A stretch of DNA of 64,000 nucleotides, taken from positions 101,459-165,458 of the forward strand of contig NZ_BSPQ01000015.1 in NCBI RefSeq assembly GCF_030161115.1, in the 5' to 3' direction. The position numbers and the translations under genes are program-made. This document shows positions 20,292 to 29,992 of this stretch, in pieces. Numbering within the stretch: position 1 is the stretch's first letter; every line of letters begins with the position of its first letter. Under the pieces are notes generated by a model, which worked only from the letters and a program-made list of their open reading frames with translations, made no database searches and was not told where the DNA came from. This DNA comes from Psychromonas marina (GTDB taxonomy: Bacteria; Pseudomonadota; Gammaproteobacteria; Enterobacterales; Psychromonadaceae).

Positions 20292-20988
20292 AGTTTAGGT
20301 TCTCGTCAGTTGTGTAAGAATTTAAGATTGGCAGGCTTCAGTGTTGGGCGTTATCGTACTCGCAGTATCATGCGTAAGCTAAAGCTAGTCGTGAGACAGC
20401 GTCAGGCATATAAAATAACAACCAAGCGCAAACACAGTGATAGCGTTGCCGATAATCTATTAAGGCAGCAGTTTAATCCTAAGTACGCAAACTTAGTTTG
20501 GGCAGGTGACGTCACCTATTTGAGAACCAATCAAGGCTGGATGTATTTAGCCGTCGTCATGGACTTATACTCTCGTGAGGTTATCGGTTGGTCACTATCA
20601 AAACGCATGACGGTTGATTTAGTTGAGCGAGCATTACAAATGGCGATTAACATCAGACGACCTGAGCCTGGGTTAATGTTTCACAGTGATCGTGGTTCTC
20701 AATATACAAGTGGACGATTTACTCAGTTACTGAGCAAATATAAAATAATAGCCTCAATGAGCAGTGTTGGAGCTTGTTTAGATAACGCAGTTGTAGAACG
20801 ATTTTTTGGCAGTTTAAAGAATGAATGGTTATTAAATGTTGTTCACTTAACACGTGATGCAATGAAGATGGATGGATGCTGAAGAATATATCCGTTATTA
20901 CAACCACGAACGGCTTCATACAACACTCGGCGACTTAACGCCGATTAACTATGAAAATTTACAAAGTCAGGTGTCCGGTTGGGCTTGA
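20292..20988 (+). pseudogene. IS3 type A OrfB (DDE integrase domain), broken
   Basis: The rve core is visible: first Asp in WAGDVTYLRT, second in FHSDRGSQYTS, and Glu in DNAVVERFFGSLKNE. The N-terminal HTH_21 part is missing, and after HLTRDAMK a frameshift at about 20875 moves the end (EEYIRYYNHERLHTTLGDLT) to another frame. Inactive. Confidence 0.85.
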
Positions 20989-20996
20989 CCAGAATA

Positions 20997-21525
20997 CCCC
21001 ATGTGTACATAGAAAATACCGAAGAGGTGAATAAGCTAATCAATAATAAGCTTTTCTTTTTCATATATCCCCTCTATTTTTAAAATATTACCTTATAATT
21101 TTTATAGGTTAAAATAATTTAAACTACCTGCGAATTGTTCCCCCTCATTAAACGGATATAAAGTTGACTATTATTACGAAATGAAAGCCAACTGCATTTA
21201 CTATGCAGCTCTTTCCGCTTAGATTGCACTTAAAATGACTATCGCTTCAATGCAACAACTCTTTTTAACATCAGCCTAAATAACAGGAACAGTGTTTTGG
21301 GAAAACCTATAAGCTTTCCCAAAACATAATTGATTGTTCCCAAAGCTCAAGAAACTGCAACCACAATCACATAAACAAATAAATCCAATCTTTTCATCAC
21401 AACAACCATCGAGAAACAATAGCCAGAACAACATAAGATAAAGCAATCCCAAAATACGTATTAATCCACCTTTTCTTATGCAAGCACAGGGTTATACCTA
21501 TGCTTTATGAGCGACTTTTTAGGGG
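20997..21525. other. Intergenic with one inverted repeat
   Basis: About 530 bases without a gene. TTTTGGGAAA and TTTCCCAAAA (21295-21324) form a 10-bp stem with a 10-base loop, possibly a weak bidirectional terminator about 200 bases past the lipoprotein gene. Confidence 0.5.
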
Positions 21526-23145
21526 TCACTTAGCAACATGACAGATTGGCTTCATCGTACTATGGAGGTGAATGTCTTCAATAAAGTCATTCGCGTAGTA
21601 GTAACTATTAGGCTGCCAGTGGTCGACTCCTGCAATCCAAGACCTAAAAAACGAACCCTCACCCCCTAACATTGCACCTCCGATTGACGTCAGACCTACG
21701 TACATGTCCCACGTCGGTTCTTCTGTCGGGGGTCTTGGGTATTCGATGGGACCTTCTCCTGGCCATCCTTCAGTCATACCTTCGAGTTTAGCACCTGCTC
21801 TGTATTCGAGGGTCGTACCATTTGGTGAAAAGGCCTCCAGTCCAGTGTCCATCTGTTTACTCTCTTTGAACGTATCCACTAAATTCAACGAGACTTCCGT
21901 CATCACCGCATCTATTTCATGAATCGTTTTTTCCTCCACGTCCCACTTTTTACCGTTTGGTGCTGGTAATATCATGTCGAGCCTTTCGCAGAAAGCTGCA
22001 TAGTCAGTCTTAGCAGACATGAATAAGCATGTGTTCAGTCTATGCAATTCAGGATTAATAGCTGTCTGCAGGTCATCAGGATCTACCGGACTGCACCTTT
22101 GCCACCTGACTTCTGGCGGGAACTTACCTACCTCAGTTTCCGTGGGCGGTGTTGTTATGTAAAATGAACTGGTTTCATATATGCTCATGATACCGTGCTC
22201 TGGTTCAATCGTCACACTCAAAGAACCAACGTCCATTGCCCCCTTACCATCCGATACTAAATAACTCACCCAGTGATCTCCAACTGCGGCTTTAAGCGTA
22301 ATGCTCTTATCGTCCAATGGAGAGAGCGTGACGTTCGCGGTCAGACTAACTACATCAGTAACCGAAAAATCTGTTGCACCAGAAACATAAGGAGTAACAT
22401 CAATAACATCATCTTTGTTTGAGAACACATGAGTACCTTTTTCGGCTACTATCGGTGTCGTCGCAGTATTAGCCACTGAAATATTTACCTGGCCAATCTT
22501 TGTATCACCAGTCGTGTCAACCAGAGAATATAATATCTGGTCTAGCCCGATTGAACGCCCTGTATACGTTATCTCATTAGCTTTAATCTCGACCTTGCCG
22601 TCGCCGTAAAGAATAAACTCTGAACTCAGTTCATAACCGACTTCAGGGGTAATCTCTATAACAACAGACTCGTTAATAAGCTGAGCAGATGCAAGCGGTT
22701 CTAAGACAGGTTCATCGGTGCTTGAGATGACAATCAATTTACCCGACGCATGCTCACCCGTAATGCGATCCATTAACGTGTATTGATATTCACAGACAGC
22801 ACTATCTATTTGCAATCCAAACCCAACTTCTTGCTTTTCTACTAAATTACACTGTCCTGTATCTTCATTTTCAATGGCATCAATGAGCTTTAAATCGCTT
22901 AGCTCAAGTGATGTAGGGTCATCTGCTGACTCAACATAAGGCAACAAACTTACAAAACCCGGCTCAAATGGGGGCAACGTTTTCAAGGCATTGGTAGCAA
23001 CACGTAAACGCTTCGTACCATCTTCATTATTATCTTGGGGGCTATGGCAAGCGACTAACAATGTCGTTAATAAAGCACTGACCGCCATTTTTATTTTAAT
23101 TCTCATTTTCATTTTCATTATTTTCATTATTTTCAAAAAACTCAT
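21526..23145 (-). CDS. Surface lipoprotein with Ig/cadherin-like and lectin-like regions, copy 1
   Basis: A 539-residue protein with a lipobox LLVAC (C33) after a Met/Lys/Ile-rich stretch (KIMKIMKMKMRIKIKM). The mature part has beta-rich repeats typical of cadherin/Ig-like surface domains, for example YLVSDGKGAMDVGSLSVTI at about 300. The C-terminal part starts with TTPP and VRWQRCSPV, has C..LDMILPAPNGKKWDV and ends MKPICHVAK, a pattern like the DUF1566/C-type lectin-like fold. It is about 60-70% alike with copy 2 in long stretches and nearly identical around the lipobox. Probably outer-membrane anchored and exposed; an adhesin role is inferred from its place next to the fimbrial operon. Confidence 0.75.
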   Translation of the reverse strand: MSFLKIMKIMKMKMRIKIKMAVSALLTTLLVACHSPQDNNEDGTKRLRVATNALKTLPPFEPGFVSLLPYVESADDPTSLELSDLKLIDAIENEDTGQCNLVEKQEVGFGLQIDSAVCEYQYTLMDRITGEHASGKLIVISSTDEPVLEPLASAQLINESVVIEITPEVGYELSSEFILYGDGKVEIKANEITYTGRSIGLDQILYSLVDTTGDTKIGQVNISVANTATTPIVAEKGTHVFSNKDDVIDVTPYVSGATDFSVTDVVSLTANVTLSPLDDKSITLKAAVGDHWVSYLVSDGKGAMDVGSLSVTIEPEHGIMSIYETSSFYITTPPTETEVGKFPPEVRWQRCSPVDPDDLQTAINPELHRLNTCLFMSAKTDYAAFCERLDMILPAPNGKKWDVEEKTIHEIDAVMTEVSLNLVDTFKESKQMDTGLEAFSPNGTTLEYRAGAKLEGMTEGWPGEGPIEYPRPPTEEPTWDMYVGLTSIGGAMLGGEGSFFRSWIAGVDHWQPNSYYYANDFIEDIHLHSTMKPICHVAK

Positions 23146-23469
23146 CGGTTATTCAAAAACCAAGAGGGCAGTCCTTCGCACTAAAAAACATACTTGATAA
23201 GTACCACAATGACCTATCAACGATTTAAAACGGGCCTAACTTAAATTGTGTGTCGTAAGTTTTTCTCAAATAGACTCCCGTCGCATTAAGGCGTATTAAT
23301 ACGCACATAAAGTATAAGTAGCTATCACCCCACCTCACAACAGTCAGTACTAATTGATATTCGCATCATTTAAAAACAGTGTGTCTATATCGTTATTGTG
23401 AAGCTCACGTTGCTTTAATTAGCTTTAGATAAAACCTAAACAACAATAAAATAATCTCACCATCTATGT
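23146..23469. other. Upstream region of lipoprotein copy 1, duplicate of 25435-25771
   Basis: Nearly the same as the region before lipoprotein copy 2: AACGATTTAAAA, TTGTGTGTCGTAAGTTTTTC, TCAAATAGACTCCC, ATTAATACGCACATAAAGTA and AGCTTTAGATAAAACCTAAA occur in the same order. It holds the promoter or spacer and marks a tandem duplication. Confidence 0.75.
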
Positions 23470-23700
23470 TCACTCACCTTTCTTTATCTAAGCACTGGTT
23501 TTATTGTCGTTTCATCAGGGACAGACAGACACCACCGAAACAGCAGTTGCTGTGACGCCGGAATAGCTGTTAAATGCGTGAACTATCTGTTTTGCATTCG
23601 TGTCAGATGATATATCGAATGTTTTTTCTTTTTCTGAAGTATCTAATGATAGGCCTTGCTTGCGCCAGTACAGTTCATCCGCCTCTGCGACAATAAGCTG
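23470..23700 (-). pseudogene. Internally deleted remnant of a fourth lipoprotein gene
   Basis: One end (ACTGGTTTTATTGTCG) matches the 3' end of copy 3 (25788 onward), and 23565-23690 matches the interior of copy 3 (26526-26640) almost exactly, including CTATCTGTTTTGCATTCGTG. About 0.7 kb between them and the 5' part are missing. Confidence 0.75.
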
Positions 23701-23781
23701 ATGAAAATTTAACCGTTACCTCAGCGTGCTTCCTAGAGCACGCTGAAAAATAGGGCTAATAGTTTATATTCCTCTCGGCAA

Positions 23782-25434
23782 CTACTTATCAACATAGCAC
23801 ATGGGTTTAATTGTGCTTGATAAGTGCTTACCATTTACTGCCCCGGCAGAATACCCGACATTTCCGTCTGAAATTCTCCACTGATAAAATGATAAACGCG
23901 TATCGTACGTTAATGGCCCTAGAGATGGAACGCCAGCTATGAGTTCAACTCCTGGATTGCCAGGTGCGTACTCAACATACTCATCACTGTCATACTCGTT
24001 AGTCGGGTCCATACCTCCTATAAGCAGAACATTGGAATGCTGAGCGAAATTGTTTGTAAAGTCTAAAGCTGCACTAAACCTTGCGTCGGAGACCTCGTTA
24101 TTTTGTTCTCTAAAAAATGATTGGATGTACATACCGAATTGACTGACCGCGTTATAATTCTCTCCATTAAAGCCGTCTTCTGGTCCATGCTTCCATGTCC
24201 CACCATTTGGGGCAGGGATAACCTCATTCATCGTCTGACAATACGCCTCAATCTCTCTATCTCTACTACTTAAGCACGCAAACTCCTCTAATAGATCATA
24301 GTTAGCAGCGTATATAATAGGTCCATCTACTTTTTCGGGCAATACAGGACTACATCTGCGCCACCTAACTCCCGATGCGCTGAACTTATCCGTTTCGGCA
24401 GCTCTCGGTGGTGTCGTTAAGTAATGGTTCGGTGTTGATATTATCCGCATATTGCTGTGTAGAGATGGACTTTGCACTGTAACCTTGATTTGACCGACGT
24501 CGAGCGCCCCCTTGCCATCGGAAACTAAATAGCTCAACCAATGTTCCCCCGCCGTAGGGTTATCGACATTAATCACCTTATCGTTAATTGCATCGACCGA
24601 GACGTTTAGCGAAAGACTCGTTACCTCTACAATAGAGTAGTCGGACGCGACTGCTGACACGTATAGAGCAGTGTCAATTTTACTATAATCATATGAATAA
24701 GGCCCATTAAAAGTCCCCATAGACATTTCTGTATTCTTTTCGGCTACTATCGGTGTTGTAGTCGTATTCGCCACTGAAACATTTATCTGGCCGATTTTAG
24801 TTTCACCGCTCGATGACTCAACCAAAGAATACAGTATCTGGTCTAACCCCACTGAGTGCCCTGTGTAGGTTATTTCGTTGTTATTGCTATCAATAGCGAC
24901 CTCGCCATCCCCGTAAAGAATAAACTCGTCACTCAATTCATAACCGAGTTCAGGCGTAATCACTATAACAGCAGGCTCATCAATAATCTGAGGAGATGAT
25001 AGCGGTGCTAATACAGGTTCATCAGAGCTTGACGCAACGACGAATAGTTTACCTGAATCCGATTGCCCCGTACTGTTATCCTTTAGCGTATACTCGTATT
25101 CACAGACAGCGCCAGTTATTTGCAATTCAAATCCGGCCCCAACCTGATTAGCTAATTCACATTGTTCGTCGCCTTCAATTCCAAAGGCGTAAATTAGCTC
25201 TAAATCTCTTAATTCAAGTGATGCAAGGTCCTCTGCTGAGCTTACATAGGGTAACAAACTTACAAAACCCGACTCAAATGGAGGCAACGTTTTCAATGCA
25301 TTGGTAGCAACACGTAAACGCTTCGTACCATCTTCATTATTATCTTGGGGGCTATGGCAAGCGACTAACAATGTCGTTAATAACGCACCGACCGCCATTT
25401 TCATTTTCATTTTCATTTTCACTTTCATTCTCAT
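23782..25434 (-). CDS. Surface lipoprotein with Ig/cadherin-like and lectin-like regions, copy 2
   Basis: A 550-residue paralogue of copy 1. The start MRMKVKMKMKMKM is written by a six-base repeat (ATGAAA type), so several in-frame ATGs exist before the lipobox TLLVAC (C26). Then come beta-rich domains (HWLSYLVSDGKGALDVGQIK at about 300), a hinge YLTTPP, VRWRRCSPV, and a C-terminal domain with C..MNEVIPAPNGGTW ending IKPMCYVDK. Conserved C-terminal cysteines suggest a disulfide. Probably an outer-membrane anchored ligand-binding protein; the ligand is unknown. Confidence 0.75.
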   Translation of the reverse strand: MRMKVKMKMKMKMAVGALLTTLLVACHSPQDNNEDGTKRLRVATNALKTLPPFESGFVSLLPYVSSAEDLASLELRDLELIYAFGIEGDEQCELANQVGAGFELQITGAVCEYEYTLKDNSTGQSDSGKLFVVASSSDEPVLAPLSSPQIIDEPAVIVITPELGYELSDEFILYGDGEVAIDSNNNEITYTGHSVGLDQILYSLVESSSGETKIGQINVSVANTTTTPIVAEKNTEMSMGTFNGPYSYDYSKIDTALYVSAVASDYSIVEVTSLSLNVSVDAINDKVINVDNPTAGEHWLSYLVSDGKGALDVGQIKVTVQSPSLHSNMRIISTPNHYLTTPPRAAETDKFSASGVRWRRCSPVLPEKVDGPIIYAANYDLLEEFACLSSRDREIEAYCQTMNEVIPAPNGGTWKHGPEDGFNGENYNAVSQFGMYIQSFFREQNNEVSDARFSAALDFTNNFAQHSNVLLIGGMDPTNEYDSDEYVEYAPGNPGVELIAGVPSLGPLTYDTRLSFYQWRISDGNVGYSAGAVNGKHLSSTIKPMCYVDK

Positions 25435-25771
25435 TCTTTTAAAAAACTCACCGGTTATTCAAAAACCAACGGTGCACTCTTCCCTATAATTCTTAGCCTA
25501 AAAAACATACTTGATAAATATCACGACGACCTATTAACGATTTAAAATAGGCCTAAGTTAAATTGTGTGTCGTAAGTTTTTCTCAAATAGACTCCCCTCG
25601 CATTAAGGGGGATTAATACGCACATAAAGTATGAATAACTAAAAAACCACCTCTCAACGGTCAGTGCTATTTGATATTCGTATCATTTAAAAATCGTGTC
25701 CATATATCGTTATTATGAAGCTCACGTTTCTTAATTAGCTTTAGATAAAACCTAAACAACAAACAATCTCA
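25435..25771. other. Upstream region of lipoprotein copy 2 (duplicated segment)
   Basis: Counterpart of 23146-23469. Probably contains a promoter or intercistronic spacer; no gene. Confidence 0.6.
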
Positions 25772-27274
25772 TCATTTATCAACAATACATACTGGTTTAA
25801 TTGTCGATTCCGCAGGGTTTGACGTGATCCACGGAACTACCGAAATTCTAGGAACCTCGTTCATAATAATTAATACTACGTTGTTATTTGGCGGCAAAAC
25901 TTCCTCAACCCCGACTGAAATAATTCCATAGATCTGAGGCCCCACCTCGTTCATCTGAGCATGCATTCGGTGTTGATCTGAACTAGCAACAACCTGGAGT
26001 GCGAACATGCTTCTAGGGATGTCGTGATCATACTGCGCTTGAGAAACCCAAGACGCTATCTCCGAAGATCTTAATCTTGCATTTGCTATAGTAGTTACTC
26101 CGTCCCATTCAGCTCCGTTAGGTGAAGGCAACATGATATCTAGTGCTTCGCAGTAATTAGTGTACGAAGTTGTGTCGTTGAGACTTAAGCATGCTAATTC
26201 TGTGTGCAGATCTTTGTTAATTAACGGGATATTAAAACCTTCTAAGTAATTTGGGTTGCATATCTGCCACTCAACTCCTTCTATCTGTAGCGCGTCACTT
26301 TCTCGGGGCGGTGTTGTAAGGTATACATTGTCCGTCTCTACTATGTTAGCCTTGTCATACAGAGACGGATGACCAAAGGACGTGAATGGAGTTGATACCA
26401 ATTTATATTTCCCTCTATGATCTGATAATAACACCGTCAAATCAGAATCTACTTCTCCATATGGGTTTGCTTTCTCTACCATTAGCGAGAGTGGGTTATT
26501 GTGGTCTATCGTGACAGTGACGTTGGGATCGCTGTTAAATGCGCTGACTATCTGTTTTGCATTCGTGTCAGATGATATATCGAATGTTTTTTCTTTTTCT
26601 GGTGCATCTAACGATAGGCCTTGCGTGTTCCAGTACATGTTAGTTCCCGTATAACTTGCTGTAGCGAGACTTATTTCGCCTATGCCCTTCCCACCATTAT
26701 CTTCTTCTGTGGTATATATAATACGGCTGTATCCGGCAAATTCTGAATTAATAAATATTTCAGACTCTGATACTACTCCTGCGCGAGCCGTACCCAAAAC
26801 TGTTACCACAGGATCTAATACGCCAGTCAGTGCCAACGAGAATCTGCTCTGATCCCCAACTATGGTGGTTAACGTTTCTGTCGGATATTTAGTCCCTGAT
26901 ATCGCTTTAACAAGTAACGTTGCTGAATTGGATATGGTCTCCTCACCTTCGACGATGTCTAAAATTCGATATGAATACTCGCACAAACCTTCAACTGTAT
27001 TTGTGATATCGACAGTCATCCCATTGATATCATCTTCATGGCAATTGCCATTGCTATCTGTTGTTTCTAGTTTTAGTACTGCTTGTTCTGATATACCTGA
27101 AATATAATCGGTCATGTTAACCTTAAAACTATCGTTAGCACTTCCTGCTGCCACGACGTTTGGCACGACCAAAGAACGGTTGTTCTCATCGGGTTCAGTA
27201 CCGCTTTGACATGCTGTTAAAGCCAATAATGAAAGGCTTACCCATATTGCACATTGTATTAAAGAATATTTCAT
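25772..27274 (-). CDS. Surface lipoprotein, copy 3 (more distant paralogue)
   Basis: A 500-residue lipoprotein with signal MKYSLIQCAIWVSLSLLALT and lipobox cysteine C22. The architecture follows copies 1 and 2: a beta-rich N-terminal part, VYLTTPPRESDA, VEWQICNPNYLEG, C..LDIMLPSPNGAEWDGV, ending IKPVCIVDK. The sequence is clearly more diverged in the first 300 residues. It starts 68 bases after the OmpA/LysM gene and may be the last gene of the fimbrial transcript. Role inferred: surface display or adhesion together with the fimbriae. Confidence 0.75.
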   Translation of the reverse strand: MKYSLIQCAIWVSLSLLALTACQSGTEPDENNRSLVVPNVVAAGSANDSFKVNMTDYISGISEQAVLKLETTDSNGNCHEDDINGMTVDITNTVEGLCEYSYRILDIVEGEETISNSATLLVKAISGTKYPTETLTTIVGDQSRFSLALTGVLDPVVTVLGTARAGVVSESEIFINSEFAGYSRIIYTTEEDNGGKGIGEISLATASYTGTNMYWNTQGLSLDAPEKEKTFDISSDTNAKQIVSAFNSDPNVTVTIDHNNPLSLMVEKANPYGEVDSDLTVLLSDHRGKYKLVSTPFTSFGHPSLYDKANIVETDNVYLTTPPRESDALQIEGVEWQICNPNYLEGFNIPLINKDLHTELACLSLNDTTSYTNYCEALDIMLPSPNGAEWDGVTTIANARLRSSEIASWVSQAQYDHDIPRSMFALQVVASSDQHRMHAQMNEVGPQIYGIISVGVEEVLPPNNNVVLIIMNEVPRISVVPWITSNPAESTIKPVCIVDK

Positions 27275-27341
27275 AATTTTTATCTCTATAAAGTGTTTTG
27301 CCTTTTAAAGCAGTGCTTAAAAGTAAAAGACACGTTGACGC

Positions 27342-28280
27342 TTATTTAATGGGTAAAAAAACTTCATCACCTGGATAGATAAGATTTACATCTTCAAAGT
27401 TACATCTATTTAAATCGATGAGCTCTTCTGCTTGGATGGCTAATTTCCCTGCTATTTTGTGGAAGTTATCATCTTTCACCACATAATAAATATCCCCTGT
27501 ATTGTTCGCGCATAGTTCTATTTTTTCAGGGTAATACACTTCATCATCTGGGTAGATAAGATTTACATCTTCAAACTTACACCTATTTAAATCAATAAGT
27601 TCTTCTGCTTGGATGGCTAATTTCCCTGCTATTTTATGGAAATTATCATCTTTTACCACGTTATAAACTCTATATTCCTCGCCACCACATTGAGTAAGCT
27701 CAGGCGGTACGACTACTTTTTTAGAAGGTGCCACATAGATATCACTCTCGATAACACGTGGTGTTTTTTTCTCCGCAAAAGTGTATTTTACACCTAACTG
27801 TAGGGCATATATATCCCCCTGTTGCTTATTGTGTGGTTCGTTATAATAACGATAACCCAAGTCAACACTCCATGAAGGAGACAAATGACGCCGCACACCA
27901 ACCCCAGCTAATAAGCTTCCTCCAGCACTACGTCCACCTAAATCAGCATAAACTGAAAAATCCTCTGATAAGGGTTGGTCCCATGTTAAATAAAGCTCTC
28001 CCGCAAGAGAATCCGACATTTCAGCGCTATTTCCAACAAACGAAGATATTGCACCGTTAATGTAAAGATTTGGAAAAAATTCATAACCAGCTCCAACTGA
28101 GAGTAGCGTCATATCGGACTGGTCATCTTTACCTATTGCATAACCACTGTGTGCGTGAAACGAGAAATCATCTTTATTCTCTAAAATGAAATTTGCTTGC
28201 ACTACTTGTGGAAAAATAACACAAGAAGTTAGAGACACAAATTTAAATATTTGGTTCGAAAATAAGTATGAACGAATCAT
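27342..28280 (-). CDS. OmpA-type beta-barrel protein with two LysM repeats
   Basis: A 312-residue protein with a signal peptide ending FPQVVQA and an outer-membrane barrel (about 30-185: HAHSGYAIG, AGYEFFPNLYINGAISSF, LGYRYYNE, LQLGVKYTF). Two LysM-like peptidoglycan-binding repeats follow (about 205-255 and 265-312), each YxVVKDDNFHKIAGKLAIQA then ELIDLNRC. The repeats are nearly identical, also in DNA, so they are a recent duplication. The start overlaps the adhesin gene by 38 bases. It may fix the fimbrial machinery or surface proteins to the cell wall; this is inference from domains and position. Confidence 0.75.
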   Translation of the reverse strand: MIRSYLFSNQIFKFVSLTSCVIFPQVVQANFILENKDDFSFHAHSGYAIGKDDQSDMTLLSVGAGYEFFPNLYINGAISSFVGNSAEMSDSLAGELYLTWDQPLSEDFSVYADLGGRSAGGSLLAGVGVRRHLSPSWSVDLGYRYYNEPHNKQQGDIYALQLGVKYTFAEKKTPRVIESDIYVAPSKKVVVPPELTQCGGEEYRVYNVVKDDNFHKIAGKLAIQAEELIDLNRCKFEDVNLIYPDDEVYYPEKIELCANNTGDIYYVVKDDNFHKIAGKLAIQAEELIDLNRCNFEDVNLIYPGDEVFLPIK

Positions 28281-29265
28281 AATGGTCTCCCTCTTCTATA
28301 TTTACTAAATCGACATTGTCGAAACCCACAGTTAATGAAAATGGAGCAATTAACCCGTTCGAACTAGGGATTGTTGTTTCACTATTTACAACAGAGCCGT
28401 TACTCACTAAGCTAGTATCGGCACAACCTAAGCAGTCCACGCTGTATGGGATAGAGGAAGATGTACCTTTCACAAGCTCATAATCTCTGTTTGCGTCCTT
28501 TAAAGAAAGCTTCACGCCAGACGGTAGTTTACCGGTCACCAGCCCTTGAAAGTTAGTTGTGCCTGAAACTTGCTCTTGGTGGTTATAAGTTGTTTTAATG
28601 ATACCATCACCAATCAAGTCGACATTGGTAATATAAGCGGCTTCATAATCTATCTCAATAACCAAATGGTGCGTATTGATTTGTCGCGTATAAACACCTG
28701 AAGAGTCAAAAACATAATCATAAAAATTTGACCACATTACTGTTCCACGATAGAGACCTGAGTCTTGACCATCTAACTTCAGCTCTAGCTCAGCCGGATC
28801 TATATGAAAAACCGGACGAATGAATGCATAAGGCTGCTTAGGAGGTGTATTAACAAGACTCTCTTTGTAATAACAATTACTACCACTTAAGGTAACCATC
28901 GCGCCACTACCAATGGCATCTGTACAAACAGTACCTGTTGATGGGCTACCTGTAGAAGGCGTTGCTCCCCCCGCATTATATTGCAACCCTATCAAGCTAA
29001 TATCTACGTAAACACTACCTATTGGACCATGCATTAGTATTGACGGTGGCGGAGGCGTATAAAAACCACCCGGCAACCATTCTGATGTAGGCATCAGTTT
29101 TCCTGCGATATCCCAATGTGAAGGGACAATATGATCATCTCCCTGAATTGAAAAAGCAGAGGTCCAACGAATTTGCTTGCCATCAAAAGAGCCTTTAGCA
29201 ATAGAAGAAGCCCCCATTGATATGGAGTTCCAACACACACTAAGAAGCAAGATGAAATATTTCAT
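28243..29265 (-). CDS. Probable fimbrial tip adhesin / minor subunit (CooD/CfaE-like position)
   Basis: A 340-residue secreted protein (signal ends SISMGASS region) rich in beta-strand, with two cysteine pairs (C..AIGSGAMVTLSGSNC and CLGC) and a proline run YTPPPPS. It lies just after the chaperone gene (AAGGAG ribosome site inside the chaperone end) in the slot taken by the tip adhesin in CS1/CFA/I operons. Direct sequence motifs for the family are not evident to me, so the call rests on position, size and secretion signal. Confidence 0.6.
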   Translation of the reverse strand: MKYFILLLSVCWNSISMGASSIAKGSFDGKQIRWTSAFSIQGDDHIVPSHWDIAGKLMPTSEWLPGGFYTPPPPSILMHGPIGSVYVDISLIGLQYNAGGATPSTGSPSTGTVCTDAIGSGAMVTLSGSNCYYKESLVNTPPKQPYAFIRPVFHIDPAELELKLDGQDSGLYRGTVMWSNFYDYVFDSSGVYTRQINTHHLVIEIDYEAAYITNVDLIGDGIIKTTYNHQEQVSGTTNFQGLVTGKLPSGVKLSLKDANRDYELVKGTSSSIPYSVDCLGCADTSLVSNGSVVNSETTIPSSNGLIAPFSLTVGFDNVDLVNIEEGDHYDSFILIFEPNI

Positions 29266-29266
29266 A

Positions 29267-29992
29267 CTATTCTCCTTGCTTTACTCTAAATGAGCTTTCA
29301 TATTTATTAAAAGCAGTCACTGCTTTTGCATCTATATCTAAATTCTGCATAGATTTAGGCACATCAAACTTGAATAATCGCCCACTCAATACAGTTATCG
29401 GATAACTACATGACTCACCTTCTTTTTCTTCACAAGCCTGAGCTGTAAGCGTCAACTTTACAACGCTATCGCCGTTATTTTTAAACAATATCGTGTTGTC
29501 CGCATATTTGGTCAATAGCTTTATCGGTTTTTCTTTACCAGGCAAAATGACCACTGGGCCTAAACCCACGGCGACATTAATTGAGTTCTCAGGCTTATCG
29601 AGCCCCGTTGTATAAGGGGTTGGTAAAAAAGAGATCTGGAAAACACGATCTGACTCCACCGTACAGTCTTCACATAATGTCGAAATTTTAAAATCTTTTT
29701 TAAACTTCCCATCTATAATTGTTTTTGCTGGCCTAACACCAATATACCAATCCATTAAATTATCTCGGGTATAAGGTGTTTTTTCTAACTCACCATCAAC
29801 AACCTTTATTTCCGATACGCTAGTGTTCATATACAAACGGTCGTCGCTTTCATTAGTGATAGTGAAATATGAATTGTGATCTGCATCCGCGAACTTAAAC
29901 ATGCTGTCTATCGAAATAGCATATATTGAGCTACTCATAAAAGAAGCAACTCCCAGCAATAGCAAATTTAAGAAATATCTTTTATTTTTCAT
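29267..29992 (-). CDS. Periplasmic fimbrial chaperone, alternate chaperone-usher type
   Basis: A 241-residue protein with signal peptide (MKNKRYFLNLLLLGVASFMS...YA) and Ig-like beta pattern: FTITNESDDRLYMNTSVSEI, DWYIGVRPAKTII, VVILPGKEKPIKLL and LTAQAC. It matches the size and build of CooB/CfaA-type chaperones, which hold pilin subunits in the periplasm. It overlaps the usher stop codon as ATGA and leads directly into the adhesin gene, as expected for one operon. Confidence 0.7.
   Translation of the reverse strand: MKNKRYFLNLLLLGVASFMSSSIYAISIDSMFKFADADHNSYFTITNESDDRLYMNTSVSEIKVVDGELEKTPYTRDNLMDWYIGVRPAKTIIDGKFKKDFKISTLCEDCTVESDRVFQISFLPTPYTTGLDKPENSINVAVGLGPVVILPGKEKPIKLLTKYADNTILFKNNGDSVVKLTLTAQACEEKEGESCSYPITVLSGRLFKFDVPKSMQNLDIDAKAVTAFNKYESSFRVKQGE

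Larger units (their letters stand above)
19940..20996 (+). mobile_element. IS3-family element, type A (decayed copy, 1057 bp)
   Basis: Terminal inverted repeats of about 26 bp: TATTCTGGTCTAATTGAACT with GGACAC on the left, and the complement of GTGTCCGGTTGGGCTTGACC with AGAATA on the right. Shorter than usual IS3 elements (about 1.2-1.3 kb) because the start of orfB is missing. No clear target duplication is seen. The same left end recurs at 59322 and 63931, and a 3' part at about 35670. Confidence 0.85.
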
